Below are positions 22,604 through 31,013 of a DNA stretch of 33,858 bases, piece by piece. Source of the DNA: Aporhodopirellula sallentina SM41. GTDB taxonomy: Bacteria; Planctomycetota; Planctomycetia; Pirellulales; Pirellulaceae. How positions within the stretch are numbered: the stretch's first letter is position 1; each line of letters opens with the position of its first letter. The position numbers and the translations under genes are program-made. The stretch lies in NCBI RefSeq assembly GCF_000346505.1, contig NZ_ANOH01000346.1, positions 1-33,858 on the forward strand, given 5' to 3'. Under the pieces are notes generated by a model. The model saw only the letters and a list, made by a program, of their open reading frames with translations, searched no databases and was not told where the DNA came from.

Positions 22604-25018
22604 TTATTCGGTCGCCTGCCGCAGTCGGGTCAACAGTACTTCATCTTTCGGCGGATTGGAGAGCAGAATCCACTCGGCCGCGTTTCTCGCGTCCTGCAGT
22701 TCGCCCGCGCGAGCCTGACAGATGACGCTTTCGACTTTTGCCCTGTGGTGCGGGTAACCACCGGGAGGAAGACCGCTGGCGAGTTCGTCCCAAATCGCTG
22801 CGGCTTGTTTGAGGTCTTGCTTTCGGGATGATCCCGCACACATCGTTGCCGCGTCGGCGAGCAATTCGGCGGGTTGCACGGCGTCACCGAGTTGCCGTTT
22901 CAGTTCCGCAAGGGCACGCTGCGTCTGTTGGCCCGCGATCAGCCACGAGATTCGGTGACTCGCTTGGACGTTGTCGTTGATACCGAATGCATCTCGATTC
23001 GTTTCGTCATCGGTAAACTCGAGCAGAAACTTGGCCGTCGGTTGACGCGGCACCGCACCGGCGAGCAGATCGCGGTGCAAACGCCAGACGATCGCTGGTC
23101 TAGAAAATTCGTCCAAACGCAGCGGAGAGGCACGCCACTTCCCCAACAGTCCGGCAGGTCCACGCTGCGACGTCGTCGAACCGACCGGGCCCGCCAAACG
23201 CAGTTCGGCGAGCGAACGAACAAAAGGGTCAGAGATCTTTTCGAGAACACCGGACACGACTTCACGGCCAGCGGAATCATGCGTTAGTGAATCGAGTAGA
23301 ACGGCACAGGCATGGTGGGTTTGAACAGCGAGCGGGCAGGCAGCCACGCCGGCGAACTCTTGTCGCATGCGTGCGAGGGTTGATTGGATCGCTTGGTTTC
23401 TCTTCTGATGACACGTGTCGTCGTACCAAGGGCAGGACGGCGGCCGGGCATCGTGAGCAAGCACGGCTCGCTGCCATTGCCGGCGGCAGCGTTTTGCGGT
23501 GTCGATGTTCCAATGCTCGACCGGCATTTGGGTCGCGCGTGCGGCCGCCTCCGTGTAGTCCTGACGTTCGTTTGCGAATTCGATGAGGGTGCTTCTCGCC
23601 GAGGCTGCCGATGCCGAGCCGGGCCACTTTGAAATCAGGTCGTTCAAAATGGATTCCGCATCGAGGCCGCGTGAAGCATCGGGATTGTCGACCTGGCTCG
23701 CCAAGGACGCCGCCTGCAGCATTATCGCCGGGGCCATCGCGTGATGCGTGTGTCGATTCGCGATTTGCCGCAGCAACTCGACCGAGGCGAGTCGTTTGCC
23801 GGTGTCATCCAAGATAGCGGCGGATCGAATTGCAGAGTCGATACTGCGATCCGCATTTGTGTCCTGAATGGCGGCTCTCGCGAAGGTGACCGCGGCGGGC
23901 AACGTTTTCTCGACACGCAGATAGTAACGTGCGTCGGCGCGCAAGACTCTCGGGTCTTGTTGCTTCGAAGGCGAGCCTTCATCGCCGGTGTTTTGGCCGA
24001 CATCGGTATCTCCGCCGGACGCATGAACGTACTCGCGATAGCGGGCGACCATCGTTTCGGCGGCCCGGCGTGCGGTGGCACCTTCGCGTTTCTCTAAGAC
24101 GTCGAGCCAATTCCCTATGGCCCGCGTTTTGTCGTCGGCGGTCGGCTTCATCAGCAAAAATTGCAACCGCGCGAGATCCATCGCGAGGCTGCGGGTGGCC
24201 ATGGAAGGCGAGCGGCCGTAGAACTGGTTCAGTTTTTCCTGTGCGGCGTTCCAGTCTTTCTTTGAAAGGTCGACGCGAATGACGAAGGCGAGTTCAGCCG
24301 GTGTCCGGATGACGAGTTCATCGGATGATTCCGCCGAACCGATGTCGCCCGATGCGTTTTCGGCGGTGGCGCGGGTGGCGTGAAGTGTCGTGCGGATCGC
24401 CGCGTCGGAATCACCGGCCCGGAGTTGGGCTTCGGCGAGCAGTCGCAACAGTTCGGCTCGCACGACGCCGTCGTTGGGAAAACTCGCCAACGCTTCTTGC
24501 ATCCGACTAATGGACTGCTCGGCCAGTGCGACGCCGTCGGGCGAACGTTCTGCAAACATTTCCGTTGCCAGGGATGCCAGCTCGACGCGTGCGAGCCACA
24601 GCAGGCTCTGTTGTTTCCGCAGCTCTTCACGCCGCGGCGTGACCTTGGGATCAAAACCGTCACGTTCGATCTCGGCGAGTTCCTGTCGGTTGGACGCCAG
24701 TTGACTTTCGAGCAACCCGTCGATGCGACGTTGACGGTTCAAGAGTCCTGTGGTTGCTTCAGGGCTGGCACCGTGAGTGATGGCCGTTAGCAGGTCGCCT
24801 CGCAACACCTCGACTTGACTGTCGGTGGTGGGCTGCTCGGTTAATTCCAGTGGAGGCTTCGCTGCGGGTTGAGCGAACGCGTCACCAGTATTGATTGCCA
24901 TCGCCATCAATACCATGACCAACGCATGCCGCGTTGATACGGATCTCGGCCACACACGCCGCACCAGCGCCAGTATGGCCGGTCGAAATTGCCGCAGTGG
25001 TGTTACGGTTTTTGCCAT
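22604..25018 (-). CDS. Large exported helical-repeat protein, function unknown
   Basis: 804 residues. A long basic N-region followed by ALVMVLMAMAINTGDAFA looks like a signal peptide cut near residue 49. The rest is Ala/Leu/Arg-rich helical sequence with TPR-like pieces (LLRLLAEAQLRAGDSDAAIR, about 164-183, and several further on), without catalytic motifs. The start lies inside the end of the cobalamin adenosyltransferase gene (16-nt overlap), so translation is likely coupled, although a functional link to cobalamin is not evident. It converges with fmt. Tetratricopeptide assembly or cell-envelope scaffold is the best guess. Confidence 0.8.
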   Translation of the reverse strand: MAKTVTPLRQFRPAILALVRRVWPRSVSTRHALVMVLMAMAINTGDAFAQPAAKPPLELTEQPTTDSQVEVLRGDLLTAITHGASPEATTGLLNRQRRIDGLLESQLASNRQELAEIERDGFDPKVTPRREELRKQQSLLWLARVELASLATEMFAERSPDGVALAEQSISRMQEALASFPNDGVVRAELLRLLAEAQLRAGDSDAAIRTTLHATRATAENASGDIGSAESSDELVIRTPAELAFVIRVDLSKKDWNAAQEKLNQFYGRSPSMATRSLAMDLARLQFLLMKPTADDKTRAIGNWLDVLEKREGATARRAAETMVARYREYVHASGGDTDVGQNTGDEGSPSKQQDPRVLRADARYYLRVEKTLPAAVTFARAAIQDTNADRSIDSAIRSAAILDDTGKRLASVELLRQIANRHTHHAMAPAIMLQAASLASQVDNPDASRGLDAESILNDLISKWPGSASAASARSTLIEFANERQDYTEAAARATQMPVEHWNIDTAKRCRRQWQRAVLAHDARPPSCPWYDDTCHQKRNQAIQSTLARMRQEFAGVAACPLAVQTHHACAVLLDSLTHDSAGREVVSGVLEKISDPFVRSLAELRLAGPVGSTTSQRGPAGLLGKWRASPLRLDEFSRPAIVWRLHRDLLAGAVPRQPTAKFLLEFTDDETNRDAFGINDNVQASHRISWLIAGQQTQRALAELKRQLGDAVQPAELLADAATMCAGSSRKQDLKQAAAIWDELASGLPPGGYPHHRAKVESVICQARAGELQDARNAAEWILLSNPPKDEVLLTRLRQATE

Positions 25019-25602
25019 GGTTGATCTTCGCGTCCGAGCAACCGGTTGACGTCACGCGAGACGACAAACAACCAATCGCTGAGCCGGTTGAGGTAAACGA
25101 TCACCTCATCACCGATCGGGGTTTCGGATTGGACGGAGTCGGCGAGGGTGATTACACGTCGCTCGCTACGGCGACACACAGCGCGGGCGAAATGTATTTG
25201 CGATGCCGTTGGACTGCCCCCAGGCAATATAAACTGTTTCAGTGGCGGCAAACGCTGTTCGGTTTCGTCGATCCATTTTTCCAGTCGGTCGATGTGATCG
25301 GCGCCAATCACTCGCAGATCAAACTGGTCGGGATGAGGCGATGCAAGTTCGGCGCCGAGGGAGAACAACTCGTGCTGGACCTGAACGATCCGGTCGTCGA
25401 GTTGAGCCAGTAGTTCGCGGCGGTCAGACTCCAGCGAGTCGTTTTGCAACGCCGAGGCGAGTTCGCAGCGGACACAGCCGAGGACCGCGTTGAGTTCATC
25501 GACGGTGCCATAGGCTTCGATCCGAGTATCGTCTTTGGCAACACGTGGGCCGCCAAACAGCCCTGTCGTGCCACTGTCTCCGGTTCGTGTATAAATCTTC
25601 AT
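25003..25602 (-). CDS. Cob(I)alamin adenosyltransferase, PduO type
   Basis: 199 residues from ATG 25602; the frame stays open upstream to 25746 but the family begins at MKIYTRTGDSGTTGL. Makes adenosylcobalamin from ATP and cob(I)alamin in the cytoplasm. Motifs: TRTGDSGTTGLFGG (5-18, ATP-binding), GTVDELN (32-38), FILPGGS (124-130), ARAVCRRSER (139-148) and YLNRLSDWLF. Four-helix-bundle family of usual size. Divergent from the Nudix gene, with 70 bp between starts. Confidence 0.94.
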   Translation of the reverse strand: MKIYTRTGDSGTTGLFGGPRVAKDDTRIEAYGTVDELNAVLGCVRCELASALQNDSLESDRRELLAQLDDRIVQVQHELFSLGAELASPHPDQFDLRVIGADHIDRLEKWIDETEQRLPPLKQFILPGGSPTASQIHFARAVCRRSERRVITLADSVQSETPIGDEVIVYLNRLSDWLFVVSRDVNRLLGREDQPWQKP

Positions 25603-25672
25603 GCCGTCACCTGCCCGAACTGCGTGGGGACGAATCGGATTGTCAGTGGTAGTCGGATCATCGAGGTTTTGA

Positions 25673-26122
25673 GTGTCCAAGAAAAAGAAAACGAAAGACG
25701 GCATTGTCCGCGCAGCGGGAGTCCTGCTGATGACAGAAACAGCCAATCCTCAGTTCTTGCTGATGCGGCACCCGGATCGTTGGGATCTGCCGAAAGGACA
25801 TTGTGACGGGAAGGAAACCTACCTGGAAACGGCGGTTCGCGAAATGCGAGAGGAAACGGGAATCTCGCCTGAAAATTGCCGTATCGAGGACGATTTTCGC
25901 TTCGACATCCAATACGAGGTGACTTACCGGAAACAACCGGGGATCATTTTTCAAAAGAACGTCAGGTACTTTTTGGGTTGGTTGCCTGAGGTCGTTAAAA
26001 TTGAGGTGACCGAACACGAAGCCTACGAATGGTTCGACTGGCAACCGAGAAGGCCGATTCAGGCCCAAACGATCGACCCGCTCTTGGACGCGGTGGAAGA
26101 ATTCCTCAACGATCGGTCGTGA
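25673..26122 (+). CDS. Nudix hydrolase (diadenosine polyphosphatase-like)
   Basis: 149 residues from a GTG start; no ATG fits the beginning of the domain. The complete Nudix box GX5EX7REUXEEXGU lies at 42-64 (Gly42, Glu48, Arg56, Glu57, Glu60, Glu61, Gly63). The preceding RWDLPKGH and late EWFDW resemble Ap4A-type bis(5'-nucleosyl) tetraphosphatases. The substrate cannot be fixed from sequence; Ap4A-type or mRNA-cap-type nucleotides are possible. The Lys-rich start (MSKKKKTKDG) is probably disordered. Confidence 0.92.
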   Translation: MSKKKKTKDGIVRAAGVLLMTETANPQFLLMRHPDRWDLPKGHCDGKETYLETAVREMREETGISPENCRIEDDFRFDIQYEVTYRKQPGIIFQKNVRYFLGWLPEVVKIEVTEHEAYEWFDWQPRRPIQAQTIDPLLDAVEEFLNDRS

Positions 26123-26162
26123 AGCTCGACGCGGATCCCGCTTCGAGCCGAGTTGAGTTTTG

Positions 26163-27194
26163 ATGAACCGGACCGGATACCTCTTACCGTCACGCCTTGC
26201 TGGCCTCATGCGACAAGCTGCCCTCATGCGACAAATGCTTTTCCCCATCCGCTCAATCGCCGTCTGGACGACTCTCGTGTTTTTGATCGTGACGCTCGGT
26301 GCCGGTGAAACCGCCGCGCAGCAACAGCGGGCTCGGCCGCCCGTTTTCGATCAGCAAACAACATCGCGGGTCTTCTTTCCCGATCTCTCGTCGGCGCTGC
26401 GGGGAGAGCGACCATCGTTGTCGAGTTTGCAGAAGAGTGACGCGGAGGCGGCACAAGCTCAAGCAAACATGGCGAAGGAAAGTGGATCAAATTCAACTGA
26501 GAAAAAATGGAACGAGTTGATCTCGGCCGTTTCTCTCGAAGACGAAATCAAACGCGTCAAATTGAAATTCGACGGTGTGATCACGACGCCGGGTGCGTTC
26601 AACGGCGGCGGCTACCAGGACGCGCGTTTGCATCTATCGGTATTGGCATCGCTGTTCGCAGTCATCTCGGAATATTCGGGGGACGTGCGTTGGAAATCCG
26701 ACGCAAAGACGGCTCGCGACATCACAGCAAAAACAGCGTTAAACTGTGCCGCGGGATCGACGCCGGTCTACAACGAAGCCCGTTTGCGGAAGGCGGATCT
26801 GCAGGACCTCGTTTCCGGAGCGGGGCTGTCCGTGGCCAAAGCGGGCGAAGATGAGAACGACTGGTCGATGATTGCGGACCGATCGCCGTTGATGGAGTAC
26901 GCGGAGTTGGTGCTCGACGATTTGAGCGACGTCACGAACGATACCGATTCCGCAAAGGACAACATTGACGTGGTGCGTCGCAACGCTGAGTTACTCGCGG
27001 TCCTTGGCGAGATCTTGATTCAGGAAGGAATGGATGACTCGGAGGATGACGACTACAAAGCGTTGAGCAGTGCGATGACGGAAGCGTCGCGTTCAGTGGT
27101 GATGGCACTCGAACGCCAAGATTTTGACGGCGTACGCGAATCGGTGGGTGCGATCACACAGAGTTGCTCGGCATGCCACGAAGAGTATCGATAG
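26163..27194 (+). CDS. Exported cytochrome c'-like protein with single C-terminal haem site
   Basis: 343 residues from ATG 26163, with a hydrophobic signal segment at 31-52 (SIAVWTTLVFLIVTLGAGETAA). The last nine residues carry the haem-binding CSACH (335-339), the position used by cytochromes c', where the CxxCH ends a four-helix bundle. About 200 residues separate the signal from the typical bundle, longer than the usual 130-residue c' protein, and the central part contains acidic helices (DDLSDVTNDTD). Probably periplasmic; electron transfer or gas binding is possible. A TTG immediately upstream is not favoured as start. Confidence 0.8.
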   Translation: MNRTGYLLPSRLAGLMRQAALMRQMLFPIRSIAVWTTLVFLIVTLGAGETAAQQQRARPPVFDQQTTSRVFFPDLSSALRGERPSLSSLQKSDAEAAQAQANMAKESGSNSTEKKWNELISAVSLEDEIKRVKLKFDGVITTPGAFNGGGYQDARLHLSVLASLFAVISEYSGDVRWKSDAKTARDITAKTALNCAAGSTPVYNEARLRKADLQDLVSGAGLSVAKAGEDENDWSMIADRSPLMEYAELVLDDLSDVTNDTDSAKDNIDVVRRNAELLAVLGEILIQEGMDDSEDDDYKALSSAMTEASRSVVMALERQDFDGVRESVGAITQSCSACHEEYR

Positions 27195-27272
27195 GTGCCG
27201 TTGCGATTTGGGGTTGGATGTCAGAGAGTTGTTGCAAGGCGGATGGGTTGCGGACGATCGACCACGAGACCG

Positions 27273-28277
27273 CTACTTTGATTGGGTGATCCCTTGCATT
27301 GATTTGCGTTTGCAGCAGCGTTTGAATTTCTCGCCGCTGCCGCATGGGCAGGGTGAATTCCGTCCGACACGTTTTCGGCGGCGTCGTGGCCCGCTGCCGA
27401 GTATCCGCTTCGGATTCTGGTGATACATCGCCTTCATCATCTGGTAGAGACGAGGGTTCTTCTTCTCAAGGATGGCGGGCGCCTCGAAGAAGTACTCACT
27501 GAGGACTGCGAAATATTCGGCTTCGTTTGTATAGGCATAGTCATCGATGTGCTCGCCATTGCCGACGTCGCGCCGCAACTCTTCGCCGACCCAACGAACC
27601 CATGGGTCATAGGTTTCTGTATCGACGGTGGGGGGCACGCCATCGATCACACCGTCCTCCTTATCCACCAGGTGAGCGAACTCATGGATGCCGACGTTGC
27701 GTTTGTCAGACGCATTCGAGAAACCTTTCACGAGCGATGGTTTTGACAAAATCATTACGCCACTGAGGTGACTGACGCCGACCATGCCCAAAGTCCTGGC
27801 ATTAGCAGGGTCGCTGGTTTGATAATGCTCATTAAACGATCCGGGATAGATCAGGACTTCGCCGAGTCCGGAGTACTCAAAGTCATCGAACCCGAGAATG
27901 GGGATCACCGCACTGGCAGCAACCAATGCTCGGATTGACTCGTCAACCTCGGTTCGAATTCCCGTGATCGCGACCTCATCAAGGAAAACCTTCATGAGAT
28001 TGCGAAAGCGCTCCTGTCGCTCGGGCGAAAGCTTTCGAAAGTACTCGACCTGCGACTGCAAGGTCGCTTCCCAAACGTCAGGAAAAGGCTGAGCAAGAAC
28101 GTGGAAACGCCGACGCGTCTTTCGACGCACGAAGTAGAAGACACCAGCCGCGATCGGCAGCAAGACCAACCACCACAGCGAAAGTGTCGCCAACAAACAG
28201 CCAACGATCGCAATCAACGCGGCAACCGCAAATGCCCATTTGCGATTGTGGGCATTGTCGGCGGCAGTAACTAGCAT
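27273..28277 (-). CDS. mtfA: MtfA-family zinc metallopeptidase with membrane anchor and SEC-C motif
   Basis: 334 residues. Two N-terminal hydrophobic stretches (14-30, 33-50) form a membrane hairpin before the MtfA domain (about 65-290). The zinc-binding HEFAH is at 198-202, and Glu261 in AVLSEYFFE is the likely third ligand. MtfA in enterobacteria is a cytoplasmic peptidase that also binds the Mlc repressor; the membrane anchor and C-terminal SEC-C motif (GRNSPCPCGSGEKFKRCC, 305-322, Cys310/312/321/322) are additions. SEC-C is the zinc motif at the SecA tail that contacts SecB and ribosomes, so the peptidase may be brought to secretion or translation sites; this is inference. It converges with the cytochrome gene. 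Confidence 0.92.
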   Translation of the reverse strand: MLVTAADNAHNRKWAFAVAALIAIVGCLLATLSLWWLVLLPIAAGVFYFVRRKTRRRFHVLAQPFPDVWEATLQSQVEYFRKLSPERQERFRNLMKVFLDEVAITGIRTEVDESIRALVAASAVIPILGFDDFEYSGLGEVLIYPGSFNEHYQTSDPANARTLGMVGVSHLSGVMILSKPSLVKGFSNASDKRNVGIHEFAHLVDKEDGVIDGVPPTVDTETYDPWVRWVGEELRRDVGNGEHIDDYAYTNEAEYFAVLSEYFFEAPAILEKKNPRLYQMMKAMYHQNPKRILGSGPRRRRKRVGRNSPCPCGSGEKFKRCCKRKSMQGITQSK

Positions 28278-28351
28278 GCGACCGGCTCCCCTGCGGAAAC
28301 CGTACAGCGATCGTTCGTCAATGAAGCCAGACTAATATTCATCAAACGACA

Positions 28352-29191
28352 TTACGCCTTTCGCACCCGGTTGACTTCACCGCTGCGGCAAATCACTTCG
28401 CCTGTTTCGGTTTGAACCCGCAATTCCCCTCGGTCGTTGATCCCTTCGCAACGTCCTTCGATGGAACTGCCATCGACGGAACAACGGATCATTTCACCGG
28501 TCAACGCGCATCGACGCCGAAAGCCGTCCAAGACTTCATCGGGTTGCGAATCGCATTGTTCAACTTGGTGAATCAGTCCGGGGATGAGTTCTTCGAGCAA
28601 CGTTGCCCGGCCTACCAACTTCCCGGTGGCTTCGGCGATCGAGATTGCGTTGGCGTCTGTTAGCGTTGGACTCGAACTGACGTTGATCCCGATACCGATC
28701 ACCGCAACCGGCGCCGCGTGCTCAGGATCGATGACCGACGATTCAAATCTCTCGATCAACGTTCCCGCCACTTTGACTCCGCTCATCCAGACATCATTGG
28801 GCCATTTCAACCCGCATCGCACCGGTGCGGCGACGTGCTCGATCGCTTCGGCGACAGCGACTCCGACTGCGATCGAAAGCAATTCGTGACACCCTTTAAC
28901 GATCAATGAGAACGCGAGCCCGTCGGTCTTTGCCTCCCACGATCTGCCCAATCTGCCTCGCCCTTGGGTTTGGTGATCGGCAATAACGAGACGAGGCAGC
29001 CCCGCCTGATTTGACGAAACCTGCGACGACGGATCCTGTTCACTATGAGACTGGACCCACTGTCCGGCGATCGTGTTGGTTGACGTCATCTCCCGCTGAT
29101 AGTCACTCGACGCGATCAAGCCGTCCGCCTTCCATCGGTCGATCAGGCGGCGGATGGAATGATCTACGTCTGCTGCGTCATTGTTTGTCAT
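28352..29191 (-). CDS. birA: Biotin-[acetyl-CoA-carboxylase] ligase
   Basis: 279 residues. Attaches biotin to the acetyl-CoA carboxylase carrier protein through biotinyl-AMP. Motifs: GRGRLGRSW (77-85, the biotin/AMP loop), KWPNDVW (129-135) and KVAGTLIE (140-147), then a C-terminal SH3-like domain. There is no N-terminal helix-turn-helix, so it is a monofunctional (class I) ligase without repressor activity. Start at ATG 29191. Confidence 0.94.
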   Translation of the reverse strand: MTNNDAADVDHSIRRLIDRWKADGLIASSDYQREMTSTNTIAGQWVQSHSEQDPSSQVSSNQAGLPRLVIADHQTQGRGRLGRSWEAKTDGLAFSLIVKGCHELLSIAVGVAVAEAIEHVAAPVRCGLKWPNDVWMSGVKVAGTLIERFESSVIDPEHAAPVAVIGIGINVSSSPTLTDANAISIAEATGKLVGRATLLEELIPGLIHQVEQCDSQPDEVLDGFRRRCALTGEMIRCSVDGSSIEGRCEGINDRGELRVQTETGEVICRSGEVNRVRKA

Positions 29192-29640
29192 GGACGGATC
29201 CGAATCGTAGCGACCATGCGACTCATGCTTTGCCGGTCATGTTGCCGTGCAAACGCGACAGGCTTCCCGCACTCGCAATTGGCGTCAGGTTTATTGAAGA
29301 GAGTGAGGGGATGGTACGCGAGGACCGGCAAGAAGCCAACCGATGCAGGTATCCGTTAGCCTGATGCGTCACGACATGCAGATTTCGGACGCACTTCAAA
29401 ATGACTTAGCCGAGATGCCAGACTTCGTTGGCATTCAAATCCGGTGCGTGAAATCCGGCGGTCTGAATTCTGGTGAATCTAGCGACTGGGGTCGGACACG
29501 TCGAATTTCAGAATGCTCTCGCGTTTCCGCCAAGCTTGTTTCAGTCTCAGAGAGAGTGAACGACGTGGTTAATCCCGATTGGTTCGTGTGCTTTGGCAGC
29601 GTCACTGTATCCCATCGCTGTCCCCAATCACTGCATCCAA
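29192..29640. other. Intergenic region, about 450 bp, no gene seen
   Basis: Holds the birA promoter (minus) and the end of the next minus-strand gene. A plus-strand frame (29343-29681) has no Shine-Dalgarno or recognisable domain and overlaps the next gene, so it is not called. No repeat or RNA structure stood out. Confidence 0.5.
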
Positions 29641-30984
29641 CTACTGCGGCCGCGGTATGTCGGTGGCTCGGCGTGGGTTAGTTTTCGGAAGAGGAGCCTC
29701 AGGGTCTGGAAGAGGCTCTCCAAAGATAACGAACATCTCTTTCATTTGTCCCATCAGTGCTTGGTAAGCGTCTTCGTGTCCGGGACGAGGCGGCGCGAAC
29801 TCCATTCCGTTGCGTGTCATCCAAGCGATCAGGGTCGCAGCGTTCTCACCATCCCTGAGTGGATCGAAGTACTGACCACGGGTCATGGCGTTCAACGTGC
29901 CACGGTCGCGAATCGCCTCGACCTCTTCGCTGAGTTGAACGAGATGCCGTTCGGCGCCGATCAGTTCGAGAACACGTTCGGTTGGCATGTTTTGCCATGG
30001 CGGCGGGAACACGCTGTAGAACTCGACACCGAGTTGCCGCATCGCGTCATCAAACGCGTTGATCGCTTCGATCGGCAGTTGCGGGTTCTGTTCGCTGAGC
30101 GACAGCAACTGATCGCGTGCGGCCTGCACGTTTCGGATCGCGGCCTGGAACGTTTTTTCGCGGAATACGGGTGGCCACCAATCGAGTTTAAGAGGCACCG
30201 GATCGCTGAGTGAAAATACGAGTTGTCCCCCTTTGCTCTTAGGACTCTTCACCCGCAGCGACTCGAACATTTCCGGGCTGAGGTCCCATCGCGAGTGACT
30301 GGGGTTGGACGCAAAGTACTCTTCCAACCCGACGCCATATCCGATCGGTGTGTTGGAAAAACCGACCAGGAGTTCGTTCATCACGCTCTCTGGTTTGCCC
30401 GCGTAACGAGGGTTCGAATAAATTTGGCTGAGCACGCGGCGTTGGTTGTTGCGGCGGATCCGGATCATTTGATCGGCCTTTTCTTGATAGGCATCCTTCT
30501 CCCTCATGATGCCTTTGAGGTTTATGATCCGTCGGTTGAAATAGTCATCTACCGCTTGCTTCCAAACATTCAATTCCATCTCGGTTGCGATGGAGTTGCG
30601 AACCCGAAAGCCGGTGAAGTCGCCGTGCCACGATCGCGAGGAACGATACATCTCGGCCAACGCGTAGATGCGATTCGCTTTCATCGCACGGTCGTTGAGA
30701 TCGATTTCTGAGTCGACGAGCATGGTTTCGATCGCTTCGTTCGTGATCGGAACATCGAGGAAACCAGGCAGCACCGCCGCGTCTTCGTCTGGAGCAGCGT
30801 CGCCGGCGGGAGGGGCTGCGATGGGCATTCCGGGCAACGCCGGGAGACCAGGCAATTCCTGGGCGGACAACGATGCGACGGAAAGATGAGAAACCAGAAT
30901 TGCTCCACAGAGCGACGGTGCAACAACACGCCATCGCCGGAATTCCTGTGCCAGTGCGGGATGGCGAAGGTTCTGAAGGTTCAT
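29641..30984 (-). CDS. Exported protein of unknown function
   Basis: 447 residues from ATG 30984 (MNLQNLRHPALAQEF), chosen because a signal peptide (VVAPSLCGAILVSHLSVASLSA) follows; the frame is open upstream to 31104 but that would overlap the FHA gene. After a Pro/Ala-rich stretch the sequence is helical, with no motif recognised. The segment LVFSLSDPVPLKLDWWPPVF and the later helices suggest a scaffold or periplasmic domain. It starts 29 bp after the FHA gene, so the two are an operon and probably work together at the cell envelope. Confidence 0.8.
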   Translation of the reverse strand: MNLQNLRHPALAQEFRRWRVVAPSLCGAILVSHLSVASLSAQELPGLPALPGMPIAAPPAGDAAPDEDAAVLPGFLDVPITNEAIETMLVDSEIDLNDRAMKANRIYALAEMYRSSRSWHGDFTGFRVRNSIATEMELNVWKQAVDDYFNRRIINLKGIMREKDAYQEKADQMIRIRRNNQRRVLSQIYSNPRYAGKPESVMNELLVGFSNTPIGYGVGLEEYFASNPSHSRWDLSPEMFESLRVKSPKSKGGQLVFSLSDPVPLKLDWWPPVFREKTFQAAIRNVQAARDQLLSLSEQNPQLPIEAINAFDDAMRQLGVEFYSVFPPPWQNMPTERVLELIGAERHLVQLSEEVEAIRDRGTLNAMTRGQYFDPLRDGENAATLIAWMTRNGMEFAPPRPGHEDAYQALMGQMKEMFVIFGEPLPDPEAPLPKTNPRRATDIPRPQ

Positions 30985-31013
30985 GGCGAACAATCCTCTG
31001 ATTCGAAATTGTT

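Noticed and set aside
29593-30213. 206-codon plus-strand frame
   Set aside because: It lies opposite the exported protein at 29641-30984, which has a signal peptide and operon context.
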